Shown here: one piece after another, positions 10,481 to 24,821 of the stretch | Numbering within the stretch: the stretch's first letter is position 1 | Layout of the letters: every line of letters begins with the position of its first letter | Source of the DNA: Diphasiastrum complanatum | Taxonomy: Eukaryota > Streptophyta > Lycopodiopsida > Lycopodiales > Lycopodiaceae | Length of the DNA: 64,000 nucleotides | Direction of reading: 5' to 3' | NCBI GenBank assembly: GCA_029204225.1 | Contig: CM055110.1 | Coordinates: 36,390,035 to 36,454,034, forward strand | Notes under the pieces: generated by a model | Told to the model about the DNA's origin: nothing | What the model saw: the letters and a program-made list of their open reading frames with translations, nothing else | Databases searched by the model: none | Program-made: the position numbers and the translations under genes

Positions 10481-11660
10481 ACTTTTTGCACATGAAGATC
10501 AATCTAACTATGATTTTGAAGATCAGTATTATGAGCACAGTGATGGCGAATCCAACCAGTGCAAACATGTGTCATATGGAGACTATCTAGAACATAATGA
10601 AAAACATTTTGATGATTATGATGATCAACAAGTTTACCAGATGAGTCAACATAATCCAAGTGGTGGTGCTTATAGCAGTGATAGTGATGTTGAGGAGCTG
10701 TATTCATGTCAATTAGAACAAGAACTACAGGTTCTGGACCTGCCATTTGGACTCTGTAATGCACCAAGTTCGTTCCACAGAGAAATGCAATTTGCTTTTA
10801 AAGATTATCTATAGAAATTTCTTGAAATTTACTTGGGTCACCTTGGAGTCCATTTCACAGATATAGACCACCTGCATCGAATGGAGAAAGTATTTGAAAG
10901 ATGTCGCAAGTATAAAATTTTCCTAAACCAGAAAAATGCCAGATATGGGTTTCCCATGAAGTTGTGTTTGGGCATGTGATATCGAGACATGGCATTGGCC
11001 ATGTCAGTGACTAGGGTACACAATAAATTGTTTACTGGAAGATTTTTTTTGTTATACACAGATTAGTACTCCTTATTATCCCAGAGGGAATAGCCAAGCT
11101 GAATCTTCCAATAAGATTCTCTGCACTATTATGACGAAAACAGTTGAAGCAAGTCGATCTAATTGGGAACATAAACTACGTGAGATATTATGGGCATTTA
11201 GAATCGCTTACAAAAGTAGTACAGGTCAAACACCCTTTCAATTGGTTTATGGTCAAGATGTTGTCAAGCCGATTGAATTTTTTATACCATCTTTACGCAT
11301 AGTAGCAACGGAACGGTTAAATGATGATAAGTCTTTACAACTACATTAAGAAGCGTTGCACAAATTGTGTGAAACTAGATTAATGACAGTTCATGCATTA
11401 GCAACAGAGAAAGTCCGTCGTAAGACATGGCACGATCGTCGATTACACAAAAAAGATCTAAAAGGAGGAGATCTTGCACTGATGTACAAAATAAGCTGAT
11501 CAAGAGAAAATTAAAGTTTACTGGTGAAAACCTGTATAAAGTGAAGGAAATCATGAACTATGGAGCAGTGATTCTTGAGCACTTGGACAAAAACCGGTTT
11601 GATACTCCTATGAATGGCAGCCGATTACACAAGTTTTGGCAGCCTGTTCCACCAGTTTAA
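10467..11660 (+). pseudogene. Ty3/gypsy remnant: acidic ORF, RT piece, integrase C-terminal half
   Basis: After an acidic open segment, the frame from 10735 reads LPFGLCNAPSSFHREM, the gypsy RT block, then decayed sequence with HL-hrmekVFERCRKYKIFLNQKN. A deletion follows. From about 11060 the integrase appears: TPYYPRGNSQAESSNKIL, then WAFRIAYKSSTGQTPFQLVYG (11190-11260), then a chromodomain-less tail with VRRKTWHDRRLHKKDLKGGD and a GSRLHKFWQP end at 11613-11646. Most of RT, RNase H and the integrase core are missing, and stops break it. Confidence 0.8.
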
Positions 11661-12269
11661 CAAGCATGATCCAAATGATTTTTTATTTTTTTTGTTTTTC
11701 AATTTTTTTTTGTTTTCACTACTTCATTGTTAAATTTTATTTGGAAAAGACAATTAAAAATAAAAATAAAAATAAGGAAAGACTGATGAGCAAAAGTCAG
11801 AAAAGCCATCATAGTGGAAAAAGATGAAGAAAAGTATTTTCAAAAGATAATTTTTGATGAAAATGACTTATAAAATCACTGTTTTGGTCATATGTTAGTA
11901 TACAGTATTGGAAACCTTTGCTGAACTTTTAGATTATACATCCAATTATATTTATATTGACTTGGGCGAAGGTTCTTTTCTAGAAAAAGTACATGTTTCT
12001 GAGTTAGGCGAATGATCAGCAATATGCCATTTTGGGAACCTTCGCCGAGCACCTTACTCTCCTCAAAAACCTTCACTGACATGCTAGATGGTCTTTAAAT
12101 GTCAAAATTAGGTTAGCTATAGGTTCAGAGCCTAAAAGTTGCATCTATAATAGTACTTGGGAGAAGGATCCTTTTGGGCGAAGGTTTGCTAGACCTGGAA
12201 AACATTCGTCGGATGGCTTTAGAACCTCAAAAACCTTCATCGAGATTTTTATAGCCTATTTTCATAGTA
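11661..12269. other. No gene recognised; imperfect repeats
   Basis: AT-rich sequence following the gypsy integrase. A segment with GGCGAAGGTTC/TTCGCC words recurs at about 11965, 12040 and 12177, suggesting a weak tandem or dispersed repeat, possibly the 3' untranslated part or LTR of the gypsy element. Confidence 0.35.
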
Positions 12270-14120
12270 TTGAGCAAGCCTGCAAATTTTTGTTCAGAAC
12301 TGATCAGCCAAACTAGTATCTTGTGTAATGGACCCTCCAAATTCACCTATAAGTTGGCTGAATTCGATTCATTTCTCACTTGTGCTAGCGAAGCTCTTGC
12401 CGATTTTTCCAGCAACCAAAGCCTTCAAAACTTTTTGTACTATTTTCTGATATACACTCGCGCCTATTACTTTCAATTTTCGTCCTTTTCCATCATGTCT
12501 TCCATAGATACATCCCAGTTGCCGCCTATACTATCCATCGTGATGCCCCATCTGCAACAGATATCATGATCCTTTCTAGCACAAGCATTGTCACTCAGTA
12601 GATGACCCTTGTGGATCCTCTGCTTATTGCAAAGGGTATTCATGAGAGAGCCTTCTCAGGGAGAATCAACATGGATTTTATCACTCTTGCCTTCAGTATT
12701 TGGAAGGAGGAGAAATCCAAGTTTTACATTACTTTCCAAGGAGCCACACACAAGGTGTGCGTAACTGAGGCCACCCTTGCTGCCATAGGGATATCATCTG
12801 GTACCCAAGACTCACCAAACCATAAGCAAGCCAAACAAGCTATTAAGCCTTATATTGACATTACCAATGATCTGCACTAGACTAATGATGGCTATCTTCT
12901 AGAAGCCATTACTGATCTGGCCATTCAGGCCGTTGCTCAGCTCCTCAACAATTTTTTGATGGTTGACAACCTCATGAAAGACCAAATTACTTCCCAGATT
13001 TTGCATAGATTAGCTGAGTCTCACGCCAAGATAGCCAAGGCCCCTTTGGGACCATATAAGTGGTTCAAGACCGTTTTTGGAGAGCTCAAATGAGCCATCA
13101 AGAGCAATACCAAGCAGCAATTTGCTACTGGCTCTTTGTTGTCAAGCTAGTAGCCTCCCACCTTGAGAATAAAATCCATGATTTTTGTATAGATTCTATG
13201 CTTTCTATCTATGAAAAAGCATTGGCCGAGTCATCTCAATAGACATCCAGCTCACATAGTCGACGTCGTCCATGTAGGGAGATCGTCATTCTTGACTCGT
13301 CTTCCGCGTCACAATGTTGTACTAGGCAAACATCTTCAGCTGTGCTTCCACTCCCTACTGCTATTCGCACTGAACTACCTATTCCCCTCGTCTCTGATGC
13401 TTCCCTCGCCTCTGCCTCCTCTCACGGACAGTCTGTGACCATTGGGGCTACCATTCCCATCACAGTTGCCCAGGCCACCTCACCTCCACACACAGGGGGC
13501 TTTTTTTCAAACACCTAGTATTTCATGGACATGTTCAATAATTTCGACCTCCTTGAGGCCTCAAAATTTTTTGTAATGCCCCAGAGCCCTACATCTTTGA
13601 ACTCCAATCCCCTGGAAGAGGATTTGAATAGTTCCATGATACTACTACTGGTTTTGAAGACTCTTTTCAGATTAACCAGCAATCTCAAGTTGAAACCGCA
13701 CCAGCCACAATTCGGGTCGGGCAGGTTATCAAATCACCAAAGTAGTTCGACGCTACAGTGCCTGAGGGCTATGATGAAAAAGACCTCTTTGAAGAAGAAG
13801 AGTTATAAGCACCTGCTCCATGCCAACCAGGGACAGTACCACCAGGTCCTTCTACTGCAACCACCTCCACAACAGTAGATTCTGGTGATGCTTTCGGTTT
13901 AGTCTCAAGCCTTGTGCAAGTGATCCAGTCTATGTTGGATAAGAAAAAAGAAATGGAGCAGCGCATCTTAGATATGGGATCTGAGAATACACTCATCAGC
14001 CAAAAAGTCATTCAGTTGGACAAAGAGTTGAAGATCACCAAGCAACACGAAGCTTATTCAGTTTTGCTGATTGTTGGATCTGATTGTTATTGGGATTGCA
14101 TGTTTTTATACTTTTTATGA
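12270..14120 (+). pseudogene. Unrecognised coding remnant, probably of a retroelement
   Basis: Several adjoining open segments change frame. The longest coherent reading runs from 12602 (LVDPLLIAKGIHERAFSG, KSKFYITFQGATHKVCV) through a stop at 12878 and on to about 13090 (LAESHAKIAKAPLGPYKWFK). A second block at 13880-14090 is heptad-like (MLDKKKEMEQRILDMGSEN). Composition looks like a gag or accessory ORF of a plant LTR element, lying between gypsy and copia debris, but I do not recognise a domain and give no function. Confidence 0.4.
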
Positions 14121-14239
14121 GAGAGAAAGAGTAAGCTATCTTCATTGTGGATCTAGTGTTAATGGATGTAGTGTTAATTCTTAGGGTTAATGGATGTTAG
14201 AGTTAGATGTGAATCTTCCATTTATGCTGAAATCTGAAC

Positions 14240-16000
14240 TATGCTATCACTCTCAAGATTGCAAGGGAGGTCCAATTCTCTACCAAGATCGGTGGTGAGT
14301 ATATTTCTACCAAGTTCAAGGCATTTTGTGATGAGCATGAGATCAAGAGGGAGTACACAAGTCCAAGGATACCACAACAAAATGGAGTGACTGAGAGGAA
14401 GAATAGAACCCTGTGTGAAGGTGCCAAAGCCACGAGGTTAGGTGCAAATCTTCCTTAATCCTTTTGGGATCAAGCTTTGTTGTGTGCTAATTTTCTATGC
14501 AATAGATGGTCGAGTGTGGTCTTGGATGAAAAATTTTGAGATCTTGTTTGGTAGGAGGCAGAGTGTCAAGTTTCTCAAAACTTTTGGATGCATTTGCTAT
14601 ATCAACATCACTCTTGATGATAGGACAAAGGAGGATCCATATTCAATAAAAGGTATATTTGTTGGCTATAGTGAGGTGAACAAAGCTTACAAAGTTTATA
14701 TTTCTCCAACTAAGAAAGTGGTCATAGGAAAAGATGTCATTTTTTATGAAGGAAACATTCCAAAGGTTTCTTCAAGTGGTGCTGTGGTGATTGGATCTAA
14801 CATTCTTGATGTTGATGGCAATGTTGATGATACTTTGGATGTTGATGGTGACGAGCCTTCTTCAAGTCAAAAGCCAAGAAGGACATAAAGAGAAAGACAA
14901 AAACCTTCAAGGCTCACATATGATGAGAAGGGTAAGCAAGTTGAATGCACTAACTTTGCTTTCCTAACCTCTTTTGATGAACCTGTGTAGATGAGGCTAT
15001 TTAGAAGGAGGAGTGGGTCCAAGTGATGGATCTTGAGTACCAAGCTCTTATGAAGAACAATACATGGAGGTTGGTGGAACTTCCTAAGGAAAAGATGGCT
15101 ATTGGATGCAAGTGGATCTTCAAGGTGAAGACAAACCAAGATGGATCAATCAGACTACATATCAGGAATAGAAATATTTAGAGCTTCTCAAACTATTTTT
15201 ATTTGTCAAGAGAAGTACACTATTTCTGTTCTTAGTAGATTTCATATGGTAAATGCTAAATCTTGTGATACACCTATGGAATCAAATGTAAAGCTCACTA
15301 TAAGAAGTAATGAAAGATCCAGGAAGCTAGTTGTATCACTCATATATCTAACCATCACAAGACCTGATCTTAGTTATTGTGTTGGTAGATTAAGCCAATT
15401 CATGCATGATCCAAGTGTGGAGCATTGGAAGCTAGACAAGAGAGTATTAAGATACATTTCGAGTTCTAGAGACTATGGCAATGTTATAGAGGATCATCTC
15501 CTAACTTTGGATTTTCAGATTCAAATTTTGTAGGAGATCATGTAGATATGAAATCTATAAATGCACATATTTTTTTTTATAGGTGATGGAGCTATCTCAT
15601 GGATGTCAATGAAACGAGCAACAATCTCTCTATCATCAACCGAATCCGAGTACAAAGCCTTGACTTCATGCACCAAGGAGATGCTATGGATCAAAAGGAT
15701 GATAATGGATTTCAACTTGCTATATTTTCAAAAGTGTTCAATCATCTTTTGTGATAATCTTTCAGCTCAAAGCTTGGCAAGTAGCCCTATCTTTCATGCA
15801 AAGAGCAAACATATCGAAGTGGCATATCATTTGTGAGGGAACAAGTCATGGCAAAGGAGGTGGAGTGTCAACATGTCTCATCAAGGGAGTGTGTGGCTGA
15901 TATCTTCACCAAAGCACTTGGGAAGGAATTGTTTATGAAGCATAGAACATCACTTGGAGTTCTATCTAAGTCTATGCTAAAACTAGTTGACGAGGGAGTG
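14240..16000 (+). pseudogene. Copia element, internally deleted (integrase, RT end, RNase H)
   Basis: The integrase end appears in broken frames at 14250-14440 (EEHEIKREYTS, then QQNGVTERKNRT), then an open frame at 14550-14886 with VKFLKTFGCICY and GIFVGYSEVNKAYKVY. The RT start (WRLVELPKEKMAIGCKWIFKV) ends near 15140 and fuses directly to the RT end (GIEIFRASQTIFICQEKYT), so most of RT is deleted. RNase H follows with ISLSSTESEYKAL (15630-15670), FCDNLSAQSLA and HAKSKHIEV. A purine-rich GACGAGGGAGTG at 15989-16000 is a good polypurine tract for the 3' LTR that starts next. Confidence 0.85.
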
Positions 16001-16308
16001 TGAGAAATTGTCAACTAGTTTGAGATTTATCATGTCTAGTTTAAAATGGCAATTTTGGCCAATATGCATTTAAGTTAGAGATAAACTTTATATTGTCAAT
16101 AAGTTAAGAATAGTTGATTTACTATTTTTAGCATGATAGGCAAGCTGATGAGGTTTCATATAGACCTAATGTTATTGGTTGATTTAGTGCATTGAATCTA
16201 GTCCATTGTTTGGAATAGATCTAGAACCTCCCAAATGTTAATAAGCTTGGGCAAGCACATCCAAATAGGTCAAGGACATGCTCTATATAGTGTACAAGCA
16301 TGGGAAGA

Positions 16309-16386
<78 letters not shown>

Positions 16387-16551
16387 TCATGCTTATGGAA
16401 ATGATCTCTTTGGGTTTCCATATCCATTTTTGCTTTGTTTTGGTCATATCTTGAATTTGTGTGTGTAGAATGCTTTTGTGACTTATAAATTGGATACACA
16501 CGTGTGAAGGTGTTGTGGTGCAGCCATTTTATGGACAACAACAACAACTTA
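16001..16551 (+). mobile_element. 3' LTR of the 14.2-16.0 kb copia (approximate end)
   Basis: It begins TGAGAAATTGTCAAC directly after the polypurine tract GACGAGGGAGTG. It contains a compound CT/CA microsatellite. The downstream end is uncertain: a CAACAACAACA segment at about 16540-16551 is a possible end, but no second copy is present to fix it. Confidence 0.5.
16313..16384. repeat. Compound microsatellite (TC)14(AC)22
   Basis: Perfect TC dinucleotides pass without interruption into AC dinucleotides, inside the LTR that begins at 16001. Open frames across it on both strands are repeat artefacts. Confidence 0.95.
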
Positions 16552-17312
16552 TCATACTTATGCTATTTTGTCAAGAGCTTATTGAGTTTACATCTTCTAT
16601 GTGTAGTAGATGTTAGATTTCTACATTGTTAATGATGCTTAATGTGCTATCTTTTGTAACTAAAGATCAAAGGGCTTAGTTAGATCTTAGTAAAATGATT
16701 TTCTTCACATATCACGTATCTCAAGTACATTTGAATTTGATTATTTTTTGATCGTTTAGCAACCAAAGTTCAATGATATTAAATTCTTTGATATCATCTT
16801 TGGATATATAGTAAAGTTATTCTACCATTATTGAGTCAAAGAGATGTGTGGTTTTTTTTTAAGATTTTAAGTCAAGTTTTTAGTGGAGATGACTTGTATT
16901 ACTTGTACCGATCATTCCTAAAAAATACTAGTTCATGCAATTGTGACATTATAAAATGCTTATATAAAATTTTGTCTAATTTTTTAATATGATTTTCTTG
17001 AAGAAGCTCTTCAATCAATGATGTAATACTGCATCAATTAAATTGACCTATACTTGAATATTCATTCTATTTATACATATGTGGAGTGAACTTACTCCTC
17101 CTCCTTTAAGGCATTTTTCCTTTCAATATGGATAAGTTATGATCTTTCTTTCTTACATAAGCTTAATGTTGATACAAATCCACCTATAAATGAGTGTGTC
17201 TCTCTCTACAAATACTTTAAAATTTTTAAAGAAATCAACAAATGTTTAAACAGCTAAATGTTTTAGATGTCCAATGATATATATTACAATGATCTTTTAA
17301 TTTTTTTAAAAT
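16552..17312. other. No gene recognised
   Basis: AT-rich intergenic sequence without coding signal that I can support, between the copia LTR and the tRNA gene. Confidence 0.45.
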
Positions 17313-17384
17313 AGGTCCTATCGAGATTTGAACTCGAGCTATTGGATTCAGAGTCCAATGTCCTAACCACTAGACTATAGGACC
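17313..17384 (-). tRNA. tRNA-Gln (anticodon CTG)
   Basis: On the minus strand a 72-nt cloverleaf folds completely. The acceptor stem GGTCCTA pairs with TAGGACC. The D arm GTCT/GGAC encloses AGTGGTTA. The anticodon stem TTGGA/TCCAA encloses loop CTCTGAA (anticodon CTG, reading CAG), and the T stem TCGAG/CTCGA encloses loop TTCAAAT. The internal promoter boxes are intact (A box TAGTCTAGTGG; B box GAGTTCAAATCT). There is no intron and no encoded CCA, as expected for a nuclear tRNA. It resembles the usual plant nuclear tRNA-Gln. It stands alone in transposon-rich DNA but has no mismatch in its stems apart from one G-T pair in the D arm. Confidence 0.92.
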
Positions 17385-18129
17385 TCCGTTGCTCCAAGAT
17401 CTATATAAAAGTAAGACGTAATATCATTAGTCAACCTTTAGACGATGTTTACATGTTGAGTTCACCACTGGAATATAATGTTTTATGTTTATAACCCGAA
17501 TGATTTTTTACCTTTTAGATTAGCTTCTTGATACTATATGACTTAGTTTAGCATTGGAATTTATTTGTAATGGTATACAACATAGCTAATGTATTTATAT
17601 TCATATCTAATACACAATAGACCCATGATATTCATCACATAGAAAAATGCTATTTTGAAAAATGCCCCTACACCACACATGACACAAATCTCATCAATTC
17701 TTACTATAGCCTTTGATGTCCTCACACTTGAGCTCGAACCTAGGTTTAAAAACACAATTGAAGCCCTTATCCATTCGACTAATGACTTTACGACAAGAAT
17801 TTGAAATTTGTTTATTTTTATCTGAAATTTTGCATACTTATCACTTACGATAAACACAATTCCATCATTGAGGTGTTGATATAATTTCATGTTTTGAATC
17901 TTTTTACACGTTTTTTGAGCATGGATTATTTAGTGAACAAATTCCAATTTAGTTTCTATATCAACTTAGATTTTAGTACTTATTTATCAGTGAATATAAC
18001 TTTTTTTGGTTGGTATAAAAACTTAGATTTTGTGAAAATTGATCTATCTTCTATAAACTCTAGCATCTAAGTCACTTGACTGGTTTCATGTGAGTCATTT
18101 GCAAATGCCATTTAAACCTGTGAAGTTAG
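17385..18129. other. No gene recognised
   Basis: AT-rich intergenic DNA. Near 17690-17775 the minus strand has a weak tRNA-like pair of boxes (TCGAATGGATAAGG and AGGTTCGAGCT), too degraded to call. Confidence 0.4.
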
Positions 18130-19925
<1,796 letters not shown>

Positions 19926-20049
19926 TATGACACTGTTGTCAAACTCCGTGTATTTTTGCAGACTATATAAAAACACTTGTAATTATAACAACACGAAAAA
20001 ATCTGTAGAACTGGATAAACAATTAATGAGGATTAGTAGAAAGGAGAAC

Positions 20050-20800
20050 AATCCAACACTTTTTTTTAATCTGAATCCTTAAATGCCTTGAACTTCAAAC
20101 TTAGTTCTACATAGAACCTTATGTGCGCTTCCAAGCTTAATGCTTTGGTAAAAATATATGCTGTCATATCTTGCATTCTACAATACTGCAAGTCTACCTC
20201 CTTGTTGAGAAATTTGCTCAGTTTGTTGCAGTCATAGGAATCGTAGGCCGTAATATGGCGGTGGATTGCGGTCAAGGGCGGTTGTGGCTGTGATACCTAA
20301 TTTCAATGTTCTTACTCCTAGAATAAAACCTAGGGTTGGCTGATAAAACAATGGCACTTTAATTATTACAAAATAATGTCATCGGAGCATACTGATTCAT
20401 CCATGTCTGGTTCTTGATAAAAGATGAATACTCTTTATCCATAGCTTCTTTCCAGAGATCTGAATCAGGCTAACTGAGTGTCTCTCCTGAACAAGGTAGG
20501 CCATAGACTTGTCGACATACCTATGAAGTGGTCTGCTAGTTCTTGAAGATCTTTTGGGTAATTGAGAAAGTTGATCATTTTTATCAGGATGTAGTTGCTG
20601 AACTGCAACATCATCATCTTCTGATTCGACGTTGATTTGTTGTTCATCAAAAGTAGATGAGCTTGGACCTTCAATGAGAATAGTCGACTGAGGAACTGAA
20701 AAGTTTGATATGTCAGGCAAATCCAACAGGTTAGTTGGATGGGTTGTGCCTTTTCCTTTGAGGTCTTGAAACTGATTTTTCATGAGATTTAAGGGCACCT
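20050..20800 (-). pseudogene. Copia fragment: integrase-RT linker and RNase H end
   Basis: On the minus strand, 20798-20397 reads an open frame with LPKRSSRTSRPLHRYVDKSMAY, the linker between integrase and RT, ending as RT begins (KKLWIKSIHLLSRT). The sequence then jumps to the RNase H end at 20275-20090: LNKEVDLQYCRMQDMTAYIFTKAL. Nearly all of RT is missing. The 5' side joins plus-oriented LTR-A sequence at about 20800. Confidence 0.75.
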
Positions 20801-20809
20801 TCGTCTTTT

Positions 20810-21690
<881 letters not shown>

Positions 21691-22740
21691 CCACTTACTG
21701 AATTTTTTATGATCTTTTAATATTTTATACATTGTCTCCTGGAGACCTTTTTAATGGAAATTATGGAATTTCTTTTAGAAGGGGGAGATGAAGTGATAGC
21801 AATAAGACTTCATTGGATCAACCGGTTGCATAGATTTTTTAGAGAAATCTAGTATTTGTGCAAAGGTTGAACTATCCAAGTGAAATAGAGGAACCCCTTA
21901 GGGATTGTTGAGGGTAATCTGGAACTAGAGGAGTTTTGGGAATTGAATTGTAAGTTATTCGTGTCTATGGATAATAGAGTTAAAGATTAAATTTAAGTTT
22001 CACTGATCAATTTTACCAAGATTAAAAGTTTGATGGTTGGAAAACTGGTTGAATGTGGAATTATTCACTTCAGAGATTTCCCAAGTATGTTATTTACTCA
22101 TGAGAATAGAGTTCAAAAACATGTAAAAAAGATATCTAAACTAACCAAACATCCATCCCACTAAGTCTATTTCCATCCCCTTCCACCACAATGCAGAATC
22201 TAATACTACGATGCCAAAACATGATGCTCTAAATGCAAGCTAACCCCAACCTACAACAAAATGAAGCTAACAGCTAAAGAAAGAAAGTGTAAATACTCCC
22301 AGACAACGACGACTCTAAAACTTGTACTCACAAGGGAATCGTTCCCAAATGAGTTGCACCTGTCCTTTAGTCCGATTACAAAGGTTATATGGTTCTTAAA
22401 ACGCTATTTCACATTAGCCAAACACAAGCAGGATCAAGTATTACGTAGGAAAAGGTCCTCACAGCCTTAGGCTAATTGCCCTGGTCTTGGTCGAAAGTTG
22501 AAGGCCCTTGGGTAAGGACATGGCCCCCCACCCCTCTTTTAAAGAGTTAAGAAATTGATGTACCTTGAAGAGAACGCAATAAGCACCACGGACGCGAGAA
22601 AGGAATTCCAATCTGACTAATTAGGGCATATCTAAGTCCGACGCTTTCTTCCTCTATCTGCTATCACGCCTGGGCACAGGCATTCGCCATAGTGAGGGTT
22701 TGAGGAAGCAGAGGCGGCAGCAGCAGCGGCAGCGGCAGCG
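21691..22740. promoter_or_regulatory. RPL19 upstream region
   Basis: There is no coding signal. The last 150 bp before the ATG become GC-rich. A pyrimidine stretch TTTCTTCCTCTATCTG near 22645 is a plausible start region for a ribosomal protein transcript. A GGCAGC/AGC repeat directly precedes the start codon (22710-22740). No clear TATA box was found. The extent of the promoter is inferred. Confidence 0.4.
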
Positions 22741-24821
22741 ATGGTGTCCCTCAAGCTGCAGAAGCGGCTGGCAGCCAGCGTGCTCAAGTGCGGGCAGCGT
22801 AAGGTGTGGCTGGATCCCAATGAAGTCAATGAAATCTCCATGGCCAACTCTCGTAAGTATTTTCCTTACCAGTTAGGGTTTTAAGATTTCTGCCTTACGT
22901 TCGGGATTTCTCGGCAACAGTGAAGGTATCTAGATCCATTTCTCAGCTCCTTGTGTATATATATTACCAGATCTAGTGAGCTCTCAGAATTTTTTTTTTC
23001 TTGAAAAGAAGTGATTTTTCCACGGACTGCTTAGATCTGGCATGCTAGCCTATGGTAGCCGAGAGTTGAACCCCTAGGCGCTATGTTTATGTTAGGATTT
23101 TGCTTGATGAAACTTCAGAGTGGCTTGTTTGGTGCTTTCAACCATCTGTACCTTCTCCTAAAGCTAATTAATTGTTCGGGTTGGCTTCAAAGAGCATTTT
23201 TTTAGGTTTCTTTGGATTTTGAAAAGAAGTATAGATCTGCTGTTGAAGGAACTGAGCAAGATAATGGGAAGTGTCGGCCTTCGTAGCTCTTGAAATCTCT
23301 TTAAGCGGACTACTAGCCATTGATTTGACTTCTCCGTGTCATCTGCAAGTGCAGGTCAAAATATCAGGAAGTTAGTGAAAGATGGATTTGTGATCAGAAA
23401 GCCAACCAAGATCCATTCACGGGCTCGAGCACGGCGTGCCTTAGAGGCTAAGAGGAAAGGTCGCCATACTGGAAAAGGTGCGGGCCCTTAAAATCGCCAT
23501 AAACTGTACTTACATTCATATTGATTGCACATGTCCCGGGGTCATGGTTTATCTTGTTATGGCTACAGTTATTCAAATTGATGCATTTCTAGGTTGGATT
23601 GAATTTGCTATTGCGCACATTTACACGATGTTCAATGATAAAGTATATTTAGCTGTAAGGTGCACATCTGTTATTTATGTGAATTTCAAGGATTTGTTCT
23701 GTTTAGCTGCATTCGCCATTTTTTGAAGCATCCAAGATTGTAATATCATATGAATTTTATTGGAGCAAATGATTGATCCATTTTTTCAGAAAAATCGATT
23801 GTTGAACAAGCGAATCATCTTTTTATTTTTTGGGGTTATAGAGATAAGAGTTCAACAATTGTGGATCATAGTTTTGGGGATGCTGTTTCCCGTTCTCCTT
23901 TTGCCATCATGGCACTTGTCAGAAACGTTTTGGGAGACTGCAATTCTTCTAGACTTTGTCCTCTTTGAAGCACTTTTGCATGTGGAAAACGTACTGAATG
24001 TTTCTCAAAAATATGCATTTTTTATTTTCCTAGAGTGTCTCTTTGAATAAATATTGAGCAGTTTTATGTTTGGCTAATTTTTTTTGATGGTTTCTAATCT
24101 CCAGGTAAAAGAAGGGGAACAAGGGAGGCTAGGTTGCCAACAAAAGTTTTGTGGTTGAGGCGTATGCGTGTGTTGAGACGTCTGTTAAGGAAGTATCGTG
24201 ATGCTAAGAAGATTGACAAGCACATGTACCATGACATGTACATGAAAGTCAAGGGAAATGTATTTAAGAACAAACGAGTGTTGATGGAAAGTATCCATAA
24301 GTCTAAAGCTGAGAAGGCTCGTGAGAAGACTATATCCGATCAGTTTGAGGCCAGGAGAGCAAAGAATAAGGCCACTCGTGAGAGGAAAATCGAGAGAAGG
24401 GAACAACGGTTGGCTCAGGTAGAATGATCGTTCCAGTTTTTGTTTGAAAATTTGTTTGCCTTTGTGAATATGTGGTTATTTTGAGATGTATTAGCTCCGT
24501 CCCAAGTTGGTTTGCTTCTGTTCTATCGTAGGATATCTGCTTTCTAAGACTTCCTACTTTATCTGGTTCTTTTACTAGGCCTCACAACTTATTTTGTATC
24601 TTGATAGTTTTTGCTGAATTGTTATCTTTGGTCGTTTTACAGGGCATAACCACTGATTCTGTTTCTCGGCCAGCTGCTGAAGTGACCGTGCCAGAGTATG
24701 CATCCTTTCCAACACTGCCTCTAGTTTTCTACATAATCGAGCTTTTCTTGTCCTCTATTGGTCCTTTCCTGACACAAGATTTTGGTTGTTTTGCAGGGTG
24801 ACTAAAAAGTCAAAGAAATGA
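22741..24821 (+). CDS. RPL19: 60S ribosomal protein L19 (eL19), five exons
   Basis: Coding exons are 22741-22852, 23355-23477, 24105-24418, 24643-24695 and 24797-24821. All introns are GT-AG, phases agree (1, 1, 0, 2), and the sum is 627 nt for 208 residues. The protein begins [18 protein letters not shown] and continues through [41 protein letters not shown] and [21 protein letters not shown], ending TKKSKK. This is eL19 over its full plant length. It is a basic rRNA-binding protein of the large subunit whose long C-terminal helix reaches the small subunit in an intersubunit bridge. The start is fixed by the conserved N-terminus. Intron 1 carries a TTAGGGTTTT telo-box near 22873, a motif common in plant ribosomal protein genes. 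It appears intact, the only undisturbed housekeeping gene here. Confidence 0.97.
22873..22882 (+). promoter_or_regulatory. Telo-box-like motif in RPL19 intron 1
   Basis: TTAGGGTTTT is the complement of the AAACCCTA telo-box found near the start of many plant translation-related genes. It lies about 20 bp inside intron 1. Confidence 0.5.

Noticed and set aside
17690-17775. Second tRNA gene or SINE head on the minus strand
   Set aside because: A- and B-box-like words are present but neither acceptor nor anticodon stem closes; too weak to annotate.
22632-22847. 71-codon minus-strand open frame over RPL19 exon 1
   Set aside because: Antisense shadow of a conserved exon with GC-rich codons; the plus strand has the spliced gene.
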